A stretch of DNA of 64,000 bases, taken from contig MVBO01000020.1 in the NCBI GenBank assembly GCA_002261195.1, forward strand, positions 106,533 to 170,532, written 5' to 3'. Positions 1 to 11,985 of the stretch are shown here, in pieces; positions within the stretch are counted from its first letter, which is position 1, and each line of letters opens with the position of its first letter. Both the position numbers and the translations under genes were made by a program. The notes beneath the pieces were generated by a model that was given only the letters and a program-made list of their open reading frames with translations, did no database searches and had not been told where the DNA came from. Origin of the DNA: Bifiguratus adelaidae (lineage: Eukaryota > Mucoromycota > Endogonomycetes > Endogonales).

Positions 1-110
1 CAGTGCACGGCCTTGATCACTCCACGGATGAATTCAGGGTTAGGGCTAAACATCCATCATCTCAGACGCGTGAAAGACGCCAGTCTTAGATTGAAACCGA
101 GTCGTGATCC

Positions 111-2838
111 ATGCCTGTGCGTCACTTTGACAGTAGGTGGACAAACTGAGAGGCAACTCTCATGAATGGACAACACATGTGACTAATGCAAATGGTATCA
201 CGTAGTTTTCATTGCCGAGAGACGTCTCGTGCAGACCTCACCGTTGAATCAACTAGATGACATACGTGTCGGAGTTGAAGGAAACTACTGGATAAGGAGG
301 CTGCTGCAGTCTGCCCTCAAGGAGTCTGCTCCGGCGGCTATGGGTGGTCTGCCCTTGGGACTTAGGGCAGCGCTTGTCCAGGAACTCGAAAAGTTTAGGT
401 AGGCAGGATAGTCACATGCTTGTAGCCTCGTTGTGTCTAAAACTTGCTTGATGCCTCAGAATACACAACATACACCCTATATTCGTGTTCAATGGTTTGG
501 CATTGGCCCGTAAGGATAAACCGTTCTCGACAGAAGACTACAGACCCGCTAGAAGATCACAAGCTTGGACATTGTACGAACAAGGCAAAGGGGAGGCCGC
601 CATGGGAGTGTGGGGCTCTTCTGGTAGCATCAACGCCGCGGAGTTAGTTCCCTCAGTGATTGATATTCTGGTGGAGCACGACATCGACTTCATCAGGGCT
701 CCGTATACATCTTGGGGTCAACTTGCATATTTGTTAAAGCATCCGCAACAACTCATCAACGCGATTTACGCTGGTTCTGAATTACTCATGTACGATATTG
801 ACCGAGTGATTACCAACCTCGACTTTGAAGTAAGTGAGCGGCGGCTTGATGCTGAGAGTTCACTCATGAGGCAAACAGCATAATACATATAATTGGATCA
901 GCAAGCAAGCGGTGCTGCAGGATCTTCAGATCTCGAGTGATCAATTCCTTGATATTTGTATACTTGCTGGATTTGACTACTGCTCCACATTTCCACCCCT
1001 CACCAGTGACTTGATGAGCTTCACATTCAAAGGTATGCACCTTGGGGTTCAACGGGTTGGACAGAGATTTACAATAGCTAGGTACCCACGACCTCATCAA
1101 ACAATATAACTATGGACAAGACGCCGTTCAAGCCTATGCCGTACATCCAGCTGTTGTGAAATCCAACTACGCGGATTCCTTTTCTCGCACAAAATGTACC
1201 ATTAAATATCACGTCATCTATACGGTCGACGGTGACGTACAACCTTTGAACAGGGAGAAGGCACCATCGGACATCCACGAATTCATTGGTTATCGCTTAC
1301 CCGACGAAGTCCACTATTACCTAAGTCGTGGCCTCGTCGGTCCCCAGACCATCAACACATTGACTTCGGGCATCCTCATCGAGACACCACCACTCTGCAA
1401 CGGAGAGACCACCGAGTATCACAATTTTCTCAACCAGTTGTTGCCTTTGCGGACACTGACACTATGTCTCCTAGCTCAGCCGCTTCACCAATTTTATGTT
1501 GAGCGGAAGGTGGCTTCAGTCTATTGGTTTGAACCGAACGTGGATCATGTCATGCCCTTTGATGTTATCAAACCACCTGTCCAAGGGAAACGGCCAGCCG
1601 CTAAGCCAGCTATGAGCGACGCGTGGAAGGCAATCAATTCATGCTTTGCCTCTCCCGCTTTTTTGACGGAGGAGAAGAAGAGACAGAACGTGAGTGAGGA
1701 TGGCGCGTAGTAATGTTGTTTACTAATTAGCCGCTGCATGATCAGGTCAAGGTTACAGATCTTTCATTCTGCCTAAAAATCTGCAGGAAATCGGAAGAGA
1801 CGTCTAAACTGTTTGCCAATACCACGGAGGTAAGCGACTCTGTTCGGATGCCATGGAGGATTCTATTCATTCCAATGCATGCGCAGCCCCTCTCGGCCGA
1901 AGACGATATCGTCAGTAACGTCCTTCTCAAGACGCTAGTCGCAAGAAGGTGAGTATCGAGAAACCTGATGGACGCCGTATTGACCGTTTGTTCCCCATAG
2001 TTTCCTCGGCAACAAGGGTCTTTCTCTGTGGGGCAAGGCGCTAGAAGCTGCTGTTGAGAAGACCAGCGTACCACAGGAATATTACATCACTGCCTTGGAG
2101 CTTATAGGGCTCGGTATCCTATCAGCAAACAAGTATTCTAGGACCTACAGGGATCCATATGTGGTAGGAAATGGTGAGTAGCACGACCGCAATTGAACAT
2201 TGACTGAAAAGCTCCGCCACAGACGAGGAGCAAAAACACATGCTCCTCATTTCGAGAACATTCAGCCTTGTACCGGTTCAGTTCAACGGCAATCCATGGT
2301 CTGGCACTCTTAGTCATGAACTGTTGGTATTCAACAGCTTTGCCAAAGCGCTCAACCGCTCATACCGGAATTTGATGGAGATGTTGACTCTCAATATGCT
2401 CCTCACGGGCAAAGTTCAAAAGAAGAGAGATGACTATTTTGGCATTGCCAAACGGTGGGTGGTCTAGCATTCGGAAGCAAAGCTAACCGTATCCTTAGAC
2501 TTCCATATATGTATGACAACAACACAGCTCTTGGTTTAATCGTGCAATTCTTTTTATCCGCCACAGTCGCCAATCAGACGGAGTCGGCCTCCGGTCAACC
2601 TCTACAGCAGACAATCGATACATTTGTCGCTTGTTCCGATCTTCAAGCGGACCTCAGAAGAGGATTCGCATTTTGGAATGGCCTCATTAAAGCCATTAAA
2701 ATGCTTCTAGAAGGCGCAAACAACTCGAAGAAGAGCGATATACCAGGCGAACGCAATATCGACGAGAGCATCCTAAAGCAATTCATTGATGCTGATCAAT
2801 GGGTTTCAAAGGTTGTTGACGTCTCTCTTCGTCAATAA
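111..2838 (+). CDS. MKT1: Mkt1-like XPG-fold post-transcriptional regulator
   Basis: Nine exons join without a stop into 764 residues: 111-132, 206-398, 460-829, 879-1032, 1082-1689, 1746-1948, 2001-2173, 2223-2454, 2499-2838; all phases agree. The start MPVRHFD and the following ERRLV...PL stretch match Mkt1 N-termini. The first third carries an XPG-N/XPG-I-like fold, but the catalytic acids of true flap nucleases are changed (VEGNYW where XPG enzymes have an Asp; APYTSWGQLAYL where they have EAE). This loss is typical of Mkt1, which in yeast works with Pbp1 in translational control of mRNAs rather than cutting DNA. The middle and C-terminal parts (SDIHEFIGYRLPDEV, PPLCNGETTEY, Mkt1 N and C domains) are highly Mkt1-like. 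The first exon is only 22 nt, so its call rests on phase and similarity. The next gene downstream is on the same strand. Confidence 0.93.
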
Positions 2839-3678
2839 ACGTTTCGGGTGGAATGTTTTGCCTATGAGTTGCTCTCCCCTAGTTTGAGCGAGTGAACTCC
2901 TAATTGATTTGAGGTATTTGACCATTTGTACATTCCTCTTCTGCACCTCGAGGATTTCCCATGACAAACTGGGATATTTGCCTTTTTAGAGAGTCGGAAG
3001 AGCAAAACCAGCGATGATCGATAGCCTCGATAATCCACTCTTGGTAGCCACCGAGGATCAATAATAACACAGCCAACACTTCAATTATTGGAAAATTCTC
3101 GTTAGACAATAGCGTTGTGGCCTGCATATTGGTCCGCAGATTTGGATATGTAGTCATTTGCATAATAAATGTTTAGGCGTCGCTGTGGATCGTGGACTGT
3201 CAACTGTCAACTGTCAAATATGGATATGGCAAGAAAAATAACCATTTTGCGCACGTACCCTCGAAGGGGTACAGCGTCCAATTCCAGAAGTGCGGTAAGA
3301 TTTCGCCTACTCTGGAATTGCTGCGAAGGTCACGGACCCCAGACCTTCCTTCCTGGAACAATTTCTGCGAACCGATTTTACTCATTCTCTTCTTTGATCG
3401 CTTCTATTGTGTGGCTATGGCTCTTTTACCTTTCAAAGCCTGGACGTTTTGCTCATGAAGGAACGTCATTGCGCATCTAGTTGTTTTTCTTAGGCAAAAT
3501 AACTCAATTGTATCTATTGTATCTATTATCGTTGCTGACTCGACAAGCTGTCGGAAGTCGTTCTTTTAAGCGCGACAAGCACAACGTCGGCGCCGCCAGT
3601 GGATCCCATGCTGTATCAAGGAGGATTGATGCTATATGTCGATTTGGCCAGCATGGAAGTTCTCCTCAGTATCCTTAC
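2839..3678. other. Intergenic stretch between MKT1 and the Zn-cluster gene
   Basis: No convincing gene. Several short open frames exist on both strands but none shows a recognisable domain or a splice pattern. The open frame that enters the next gene is already open from 3481, so part of 3481-3678 could be an untranslated leader or an N-terminal exon of that gene. Confidence 0.4.
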
Positions 3679-4568
3679 ATGGAATCCCCTCGCTATCAGC
3701 CTCGCTCGAGGTTCTATAGCGCTGGATCGGCTGCGTCGTTTGCGTCTCAGCAACTGGCTCCTATTCAACGTCCGCATGCTATGTCAGAGGTAAGTTACTC
3801 CATTGTCCCGATGACATCGGTCCTGACATCGTTGCCGACAGCCGAATGTCTTGCAATATCAACCATTAGTCCATCAAATGCCAGGAGCCGTAAAGGTGAA
3901 TCCATCCATCGGTCAAGCAACTGTCTTTCCATCGGATCTTCGCGGAAGAGTCAAAACGAGAGGCGGAGCTGGTTTGGACAACTTTCATCGACACGGATCA
4001 AACACGGTCGTTGTCAATCCGCCTCAAATGACCAAGCAGTTCTTGTCAGATTCCGCAGAAACAGATCGACAGCTGCAATCATCAAAGCGGACACGCTCCG
4101 TCCGGCCAAAGGTCTACGTTCTAAAAGCATGCGTCCATTGCAAAGCTTCTCACGTAGCGTGTGATGCAGCTGGGCCCTGCAAAACGTTGTGTAAGACTCG
4201 GCAGATCCGATACATGTGTGGATGCCAGCAGAAAAAAGAGAGGGCGCCCATGCAACGGCGATCGGAGGATGTCCAACATGAACAACGTGACCATGTACGC
4301 CATCACTGCCCCATCTACTAGCGTCCCTCCCACTTTGCAACATAATCTCCTATCAAGAAACCCGACATTTCATTACTCCCAGTCCTCTAATTCTCAAAAG
4401 CAATTGCTTGCGCCGTTCTCATCCGGTGCATTTCACTTTCCGGCCAGCGAGACATACATACCGGTATCCTTGTCCTACTCTCACCCTCAAAGCTCAGACA
4501 CAATCAAACATATCTACTCCATCAAGCGTTTCATTTTGAATGCAAACTATAGAGACATTCTGCCCTAA
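3679..4568 (+). CDS. Zn(II)2Cys6 transcription factor, frame broken inside the zinc cluster
   Basis: Exon 1 (start unresolved; 3679-3789 uses the first suitable ATG) is joined by a GTAAGT...CAG intron (3790-3841) to exon 2 from 3842. The frame encodes a Q/S-rich N-terminus and then a fungal binuclear zinc cluster of the type KACVHCKASHVACD, giving the first four cysteines. The last two cysteines (KRCVRLGRSDTC) and the following basic DASRKKRGRP tail lie in the next frame, so one base in the A-run 4181-4184 must be surplus for the domain to read through. After the shift the frame runs open to 4568. The family binds DNA as a fungus-specific transcription regulator; target unknown. It may be a pseudogene or a homopolymer error in the sequence. 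The position after the third Cys reads AAGPC where AARPC is usual. Confidence 0.7.
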
Positions 4569-4784
4569 TAAAGTTACTCCATTGCCTGATGCTTTGATGC
4601 ATCAGTCGTGCGCTGCCGCCAGCAAAAGGACGCCTCATTCAAGCCCAAGGCTCGCTTTCCCATGGTGTAACAATGCTTCTGCTCCCATTGTTTAAAGTAG
4701 AAAAGTGACGTGTCTGTGACTTGTTTTGGAATAAAGTAGGAGGCGCGGTCGGCAACGTCGTTTGATACACCTTGTATAGAACTT

Positions 4785-5939
4785 ATGAATAAGAACAACA
4801 ATAATCCTTTCCGCAACTCTGCATCCACGCCAACGTCGCAGACCCATTTCGGACAGCCAGAACCAGTATCGTCCTTTGTCACTGGCAGTTTTCAGAATGA
4901 CCTCGGTTCGTCGTCCGGCTTTGGCGGTTACAATAGCCTAAGTGGAGGCAACACGCCCACCTATGGACAAGGCACTACATACCATCAGCCTACAGGTGGC
5001 GCAGGTTTTGGCAATTTCCCATCGAGCAATACTCAACAGCCAGGAAATCTAAGTTCATCCTTCTTGCCACAGCAGAATACATCGTCGTCTTTTGGCATTG
5101 GAGGCGGTAGTTACTCGAATAACTTTGGCTCAAACACCTCTCTTGGTGGTGTTATCAACAACTCGACAGGTTTTGGCGCTTCCAGCGTATCATCCAACCC
5201 GACCGGCCTGTCATATCAGAATCAACAGCCTACAGGATTTGGAGGTGGGATGGGTGCAGGTTCTGGGCTAGGCTACGGTGGAGGCATGAACAGCTCGCTA
5301 GGTCAATATGGTGGAGGCTTTCCACAACAACAGCAAATGACGGGCATGAATTCATTCAATAGCCCCATGGCTGCACAACCGACAGGATATGTGCCAAGCC
5401 TTGATCCATTTGCCAGCAATCAACTGGATGCCTTCGAGGCCGCTATCTCACAACTTCCAAGCCATCAACAAGCACAACATCAAGAGGGGCAACGTCGTAT
5501 ACAAGCTGCTTACTCTCAACCGGCCAGTACACTAACACAAAAACAAACGGACACTCAAGTCCGAAAAATCACCTGTCCAGTATGCAACACTGCGGTGGAA
5601 GGGGATGAGGTGGCTCTTAATTATCACGTCAATGATCACTTCGAGATTGGTGGCGTAGAATTACCCAATACCTCCTCCTCTGCAAGCAGACCAACTTATT
5701 CGTCCAATTCAGGTGGATCAATGCGGAAAATATCCCAACTCTTCCCCGAGTATCACGCTAACCTGGAACAACGGCAAAGAGAACTCGAAGCAGCCTCCAA
5801 ATTGCCCCTGCAGGTTCCAAGTCTGCCGCCCAGAAGCAATCCAACTGGCGGGATATCTTTTACCCTTTCCGATGAGCAGCTCGCGAGGAGACTGTACATG
5901 GAAGAAGCCAACCGTAGATACGATCACACATACTATTGA
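4785..5939 (+). CDS. Low-complexity endocytic-adaptor-like protein with PTG repeats and C-terminal zinc finger
   Basis: Single open frame of 384 residues. Residues 5-9 hold an NPF motif (EH-domain ligand). The first 210 residues are rich in G, S, N and Q and contain repeated PTG[FYLG] motifs, the kind found in Scd5, Sla1 and Pan1, where such motifs are Ark/Prk kinase targets in actin patches. Around residues 265-285 is a C-x2-C...H-x3-H element (CPVCNTAV...YHVNDHF), resembling a small ubiquitin-binding UBZ-type finger. Near the C-terminus SDEQLARRLYMEEANRR looks like a UIM or UIM-like helix. These features together suggest an adaptor in endocytosis that recognises ubiquitin, but I do not recognise a named orthologue. 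No introns are needed. An upstream exon cannot be excluded. Confidence 0.75.
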   Translation: MNKNNNNPFRNSASTPTSQTHFGQPEPVSSFVTGSFQNDLGSSSGFGGYNSLSGGNTPTYGQGTTYHQPTGGAGFGNFPSSNTQQPGNLSSSFLPQQNTSSSFGIGGGSYSNNFGSNTSLGGVINNSTGFGASSVSSNPTGLSYQNQQPTGFGGGMGAGSGLGYGGGMNSSLGQYGGGFPQQQQMTGMNSFNSPMAAQPTGYVPSLDPFASNQLDAFEAAISQLPSHQQAQHQEGQRRIQAAYSQPASTLTQKQTDTQVRKITCPVCNTAVEGDEVALNYHVNDHFEIGGVELPNTSSSASRPTYSSNSGGSMRKISQLFPEYHANLEQRQRELEAASKLPLQVPSLPPRSNPTGGISFTLSDEQLARRLYMEEANRRYDHTYY

Positions 5940-6298
5940 ACATGTACAAATATTACATAAGCTTGAGGCTGCCCTACAACATTAACGGCAGGTTGATGCT
6001 TCATTTGTATGCACCTTAAAATGCTACCCTGCAGTGATCGACAACAGGTTTTGTCGCGCAAATTTGCGTGCAACGTTGCACCTTGTCGCGGCCCTATGCC
6101 TTTTCCAGCTGATGAATACATCGTGGATCTTCTGCGCTGAGTCCACGTTTGTGTTGATTTTAAGGGGAATCACTTTTCTCTGCTTCTTAATAAATCTTCT
6201 AAAGAGTTCAGGATGCACTCATTATCCTGAATCGGCTGAGCGTGTAGCTGCCTTTCTCATCAGTTTAAAGGCCAAGGATAGCCGCATAGCTTTGTATC
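5940..6298. other. Intergenic stretch
   Basis: Spacer between two plus-strand genes. It holds the 3' end of the adaptor-like gene and the leader of the hydrolase gene. Short open frames on both strands look non-coding. No repeat or clear promoter element was seen. Confidence 0.4.
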
Positions 6299-7432
6299 AT
6301 GGATCGCTTACAACCACCAGCTCACACCTTACCTTCCCTCGCTCATCCTGCTTTTCATCAATGTTTTCTGCACCGGCCATCCCATGGATCTCCTCAACAA
6401 GTAGGGTATCTGGAATGCGGTCATCCCTTTGGTACGCCTATATTCTTCATTGGCGGTCATGGTGCCTCTAGATTCTTTGCCCTTTTCTTTCACGAAGTAG
6501 CGCTCAAACATCACACTCGCTTCATCTGGCCGGAGCGACCAGGCTACGGTCTCTCAGAAAACGCCAATGTTCAGCCTCACACTATCACGGAACACGCTGA
6601 AATGGTAGGTGCATTGGCGGATCATCTTGGCATCAAGCAATTCGGCATGCTGGGGAACTCATTGGGAGGTTTATACGCCCTCGCTATCTTGCATCGATGG
6701 CCTGAGCGAGTACTCGGTCCCGTGTGGTTGATTGCGCCATGGATATCGACCAAGGATTCGAAACTTTGGCTTTGGATACGATGGATTCCCATCCTCGCCA
6801 TCAGGGGCATCGTCGGAGCGAGCTATGAGATCAAACATTGCTGGCAACTGATGACCAAACGCCTAAAGCCAGAGCGTCTGCATGCTCAGCTAACCCGCCT
6901 CCATATTAACCGTCCTCCACCCAACTATGGGAGTGTGCATACGAGGCCATCCTATGAAAGCGATTCAACCTATGCAAGTGATGTAACGAGCAAACAGAGC
7001 ACGGAGATTGTATCACGGCGAGCCTCTTGGTCCTTCTACAGACCATACGACAAATCCGGACTCAAGAAGAGCATCGACGTCGTCCCTGAACGGGAATGCT
7101 ATTGCAGCGTTCGAGCGTATTCAAGTTCCCGCAATCTGTGGCGTCGACGGCTCACGCATCTTGTTTATGCCACTCCACGAGGGAAAGGGTGTACGAATGA
7201 CGTCTTGGTTGCTTTGGAGCGACCTTATCCTATTCCCTTTGCCGTGGAATCTATCAAGCTTCCTACCATTGTCTATTGGTCCAGAAAAGATTGGATAATT
7301 GGGGAAAATACCATCAACTGGCTCGAAGAACACTTGGATCAATGCATCATCATGACGGCTGTTCACGATCGTTGGGGTCATGGAGACATTATGAACACCT
7401 TTGTGGTGTCAGAGATCCTTGAGGCGTGGTAA
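6299..7432 (+). CDS. Alpha/beta hydrolase family protein
   Basis: An intron-free frame of 377 residues with the alpha/beta hydrolase signature in order: an oxyanion-hole loop GGHGAS (about residue 52), the nucleophile elbow GNSLGG (about 120) with Ser as nucleophile, the acid RKDWIIG (about 325) and the catalytic His in HDRWGHGD (about 360). The insert between about 185 and 280 is poorly conserved, rich in S/R/Y, and probably forms a lid. Hydrophobic stretches near 150-175 (WLIAPW, WLWIRWIPILAIRGIVG) suggest a membrane-facing surface. Substrate unknown; ester or lipid hydrolysis is the family default. It is followed convergently by a minus-strand hypothetical gene, with 193 nt between stops. 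Confidence 0.85.
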   Translation: MDRLQPPAHTLPSLAHPAFHQCFLHRPSHGSPQQVGYLECGHPFGTPIFFIGGHGASRFFALFFHEVALKHHTRFIWPERPGYGLSENANVQPHTITEHAEMVGALADHLGIKQFGMLGNSLGGLYALAILHRWPERVLGPVWLIAPWISTKDSKLWLWIRWIPILAIRGIVGASYEIKHCWQLMTKRLKPERLHAQLTRLHINRPPPNYGSVHTRPSYESDSTYASDVTSKQSTEIVSRRASWSFYRPYDKSGLKKSIDVVPERECYCSVRAYSSSRNLWRRRLTHLVYATPRGKGCTNDVLVALERPYPIPFAVESIKLPTIVYWSRKDWIIGENTINWLEEHLDQCIIMTAVHDRWGHGDIMNTFVVSEILEAW

Positions 7433-7625
7433 GGATGGCTAGAAAATCCGGCGGCGTGCCAAGCCAAGTTCGGATGGCCAGGTTAGAGGTTCCATCAGCC
7501 GCTATTGTTCATTTGTGTTCGCATCACATGTGTCGATGGATTGGGTATTGTTAGCGAGCCCACAATCGCTCTCTACATTGTTACATTCATATAATAGAAA
7601 CTATAAGCCTTGCTGAACATATCAC

Positions 7626-8294
7626 CTAGTCTACCCATCCGCCTTCCCACTCCATGATCCCGTGGGTGTAGCTCTCACTACATTTCACACCTTGAAGGTT
7701 TCGGGAGTCTCCTACCGTTTTCCGACGACGGCCCAAACGTGGAAGACTGACGGTCGACGAAAGACGTTTCGTCAAGCCGGGTTTGGACGATGTAGGTTCC
7801 GTCCGCGTTGTGTTGGTTAGCTGGCCCGGACTGGTCTGCGAACGTCGTATTGATGGTATCGAAGTGTGCGCTTTTGCACCGCCTGGCGAACCCGAGTCGA
7901 TAAATGGATCAGCGCGCCGCGAAAAATAGTCCTGCCGGTCTGCTTCATTTGTATGGGATAGACCTCCGTCGTTATCGTCGGTCGCTTCTTCGCTATCATC
8001 AGGATCCTGAAAAGGATCCCCGCTTTCCTCTTTATCATCCAGATCCAACATATTGAATGTTTGCGCAGGATATGCAATATTGCCCTCGACCGTGTGATTC
8101 CAAGCCTGCCACCGTCGGTTCTCTGCACCTGACATGTCTTCTCCGTCCTTTAGATACACGCCGTTCACGTAATTTCGTTCATAGTAGGCCTTATCTTTGG
8201 GTTCGAATTGAGGAGCCAGCTCGTTTCGGCGCCGGGTGTACCTTTCGACTTTACGCAAGTCATACTGCGTTCGAATCGAACTAAGTAGGTTCAT
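7626..8294 (-). CDS. Hypothetical acidic/serine-rich protein
   Basis: Open frame of 222 residues with no recognised domain. The first 75 residues are well ordered looking (RKVERYTRRRNELAPQF, then KAYYERNYVNGVY and RRWQAWNH), which argues for real coding sequence. Residues 80-200 are rich in D, E, S and T and look disordered, with a PSIRRSQTSP-type segment and a basic RLGRRRK patch. The C-terminus ends in MEWEGGWVD, an acidic/aromatic tail. The start at 8294 is the first ATG; a short upstream exon is possible. No function is proposed. Confidence 0.55.
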   Translation of the reverse strand: MNLLSSIRTQYDLRKVERYTRRRNELAPQFEPKDKAYYERNYVNGVYLKDGEDMSGAENRRWQAWNHTVEGNIAYPAQTFNMLDLDDKEESGDPFQDPDDSEEATDDNDGGLSHTNEADRQDYFSRRADPFIDSGSPGGAKAHTSIPSIRRSQTSPGQLTNTTRTEPTSSKPGLTKRLSSTVSLPRLGRRRKTVGDSRNLQGVKCSESYTHGIMEWEGGWVD

Positions 8295-8483
8295 CTCTGT
8301 GACATGGGAGAAAAAGGGACACTCGGAGTAACCCGCAGATCCTTGGCCCCAAAAAATGTTCCCATCACACCGGTCTCTGACGCAACATTGTCTATTCAGG
8401 TACCCTGACCATCTACCACGTGGTCGGCCCTAAATGTGGACTTGGCAGAGTACGTGCGCCAAAAACAGTTTATTGGTATTTTA

Positions 8484-9086
8484 CTAGTGTTCCTTGTAGG
8501 CAATCTTACTGTCATAGTCTCGGTACAATCCCTTGGTCTTGAGCACCTCTTCGGCATTCGTCAAGATGTCATCGACTGCCGATTCTTCCTCCAGTTGCTC
8601 ATTGACATACCATTGTAAAAAGTTGTCTGTCGTAAAGTCGTTCTCCTTTCGGGCTTGAGCTACCAAGTCATGGATACACTTGGAGTTAATCTGTTCTTGC
8701 TCAAGGGCAAGTCGCCATACATCCAGTGGAGAGTTGAATTGCGGCCGGACTTGCTCTTCCAGATGAACCATGCTGCCCTTGGCGCGTCGCTTGGCAATGT
8801 GATCAAAGATCTTCAGTCCGTGAGTTCTCTCCTCCTCAGAGTGTTGACGGCACCAGGCAGCGGAACCATTTAGCTCTTGATCGGCAAACCACAGGGAGGC
8901 CGAAAGGTAGTAGTTTGAGTTTTCGAGTTCTCGATTCGCCTAACAGGGAGAACGGGGAATGAGTAAATAGCATGACATGCAATCCCTCGCCAGAGACATC
9001 GTCCTTGTGCGATCGTGGCCACCGTGCCGTCCACCTACCTGTCGTATCAAGCCGGCAAGCATGGAATCACTGATTTTCATGGCCAT
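8484..9086 (-). CDS. Bacterial-type (FtnA-like) ferritin
   Basis: Two exons, 9039-9086 and 8484-8939, joined by GTAGGT...TAG, give 167 residues. Helix A starts ANRELENSNYYLSASLWF with the ferroxidase Glu; helix B has HSEEERTHGLKIFDHI with the Glu and His ligands; helix C reads LALEQEQINSKCIHDL; helix D reads FLQWYVNEQLEEE. This order and the FLQWYVNEQ motif are those of prokaryotic FtnA rather than animal ferritin. The protein should oxidise Fe(II) and store iron in a 24-mer shell in the cytosol. The same frame stays open to an upstream ATG at 9128, which would add 14 residues (MLPFMLSTAPRFSK), possibly a targeting sequence. Ferritins are generally missing from Dikarya, so this gene is a useful lineage marker and could have been acquired from bacteria. 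Confidence 0.9.
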
Positions 9087-9128
9087 TTTGGAAAACCTTG
9101 GTGCAGTGCTGAGCATAAAAGGGAGCAA

Positions 9129-9976
9129 AGGATGGATAAGCCTCTTTAAGTGTCAAGTATAGAAGAAAAGGTTGATGGTCAGCGTGTTCTATATAACCGC
9201 GCGATCCACCAGGGCTTGTCAGAATGATGTCATTGGCTCGACCGCGAAGGGACTGCTGATATGTTGAGGCTCGGTTTTGGAAGAAGTGATGTGTTTGACA
9301 CCTCAGGTACGCTTGACCGTGCGTATACAAGGGTCACAATGCCATGCACCTGCTCGCAGACCATAACATTGGTGGTTCTAAGCTTGACAGCATGGCGAAA
9401 AGTGCCATCTGCTTGGGAACTAGAAAAGTTTGCCGATGCATCCGTTTTGGCACTCTCAATACACAATTGGCACAAACGAACGCCAGCTGTCCCTGGTGCA
9501 ACTCTTTCCAGCTTACAAAGCCCCCTGACTAACTCTAGAAGAACCATAGAAACGTATTTCTCACACGCACAATGTCTCAGCCGTTGCTCTATATTTGGCC
9601 AATGAACGATGGTCCCTGCCCACCGAATTTATGCAGATCGTTGCCCGACTTTGAATTAGGCGAGCAAATCCGACGAATTGAAGTCGCTTACGCGCAACAT
9701 TGTCTCTCCCTAAAGTGCTTAACATGTGGCGAAAGAGGCAATGACGCTTCCGTGGTAACGGTTAGTTGGGTTTTCGGATCGTCGTGTAAAAGAATGGAAC
9801 ATGAGGTGTGAGTTGAATTAATTTCGTCTGCGAGGCCATGCGTTGGACCGTCCCTAGAGAGGTTTCACTTTGGACCTGCGTGTATGAGTATAAGAACGAG
9901 GTCAAGAAAAGATCATGACCGGTCTGGGACCTGGTTTGCATTCGCTCGCTTCCATATACTTCTCCATCAGATCAAG
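9129..9976. other. Intergenic stretch between ferritin and subtilase, possible small ORF at 9572-9811
   Basis: Divergent spacer that must hold both promoters. A plus-strand frame from ATG 9572 (79 residues, MSQPLLYIWPMNDG..., three Cys near CLSLKCLTCGERG) could be a small gene or a first exon, but nothing supports it beyond being open. No other convincing feature. Confidence 0.3.
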
Positions 9977-11399
<1,423 letters not shown>

Positions 11400-11985
11400 T
11401 TGTCTAGTGTGCACATAGAACAGCCTTAAAAAGGAACAAGGTGCCACAATCGTGCCAAAAACCTGCTTCATCCCTTCCTTGGCACAATCATGTGTGATTC
11501 TCCACATGGAAGGATCAGTTTCGCGGGAAATAGAATTTGACAAAGGGTTGGCGCCAATCTATTGTTTTGCATAAAACACGTCGCTTTCATTCTTCCTCAA
11601 TCAAACTCTCTTCTAGAGCACTCCTACTCTTCCTCTCACTACTTTTCACGCCTTGTCCTCTTCAAAGCGGCGATCATCGTCAAATTGGTCCGAGCCAATT
11701 TTTGGTGGTTGGGACCCTTTTGCACACGTCTGCTGATCAGGGTTTGCTGATCAGCGTTATACACAGCAAATAGTCTATCGATCCTCTACGCGGGGGAGCA
11801 CTCGTGGACATTGTGTTGTGGTCTTTCGCGAGATTCCAACACCTCGTGAACGGTCGGATCAGTTTACCGAAGCCCACGGACATTACATGGTCTTGACCCG
11901 CTTGGTTTGACTTGCATCTGTGACAAGGTGTCCTGGAAGAAGGCGGACATCACTTCTCGACGACAAGAGACACTAGTTGTCCAAG
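11400..11985. other. Intergenic stretch upstream of the Ras-GEF
   Basis: Holds the subtilase 3' end and the Ras-GEF promoter/leader. Open frames at 11537-11773 have no recognisable features. It contains a direct repeat with palindromic core at 11731-11754, listed separately. Confidence 0.4.
11731..11754. promoter_or_regulatory. Two direct copies of TGCTGATCAG around a 4-nt spacer
   Basis: TGCTGATCAG occurs at 11731-11740 and 11745-11754. Each copy contains the 8-nt palindrome CTGATCAG. Spacing of 14 nt between copy starts is roughly one and a third helical turns. It lies about 230 nt upstream of the Ras-GEF start codon, so it could be a regulator binding site, but this is only inferred from the repeat. 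Confidence 0.3.

Noticed and set aside
7008-7298. Alternative plus-strand frame within the hydrolase gene
   Set aside because: The main frame stays open through this part and carries the catalytic Asp and His downstream; no frameshift is needed.
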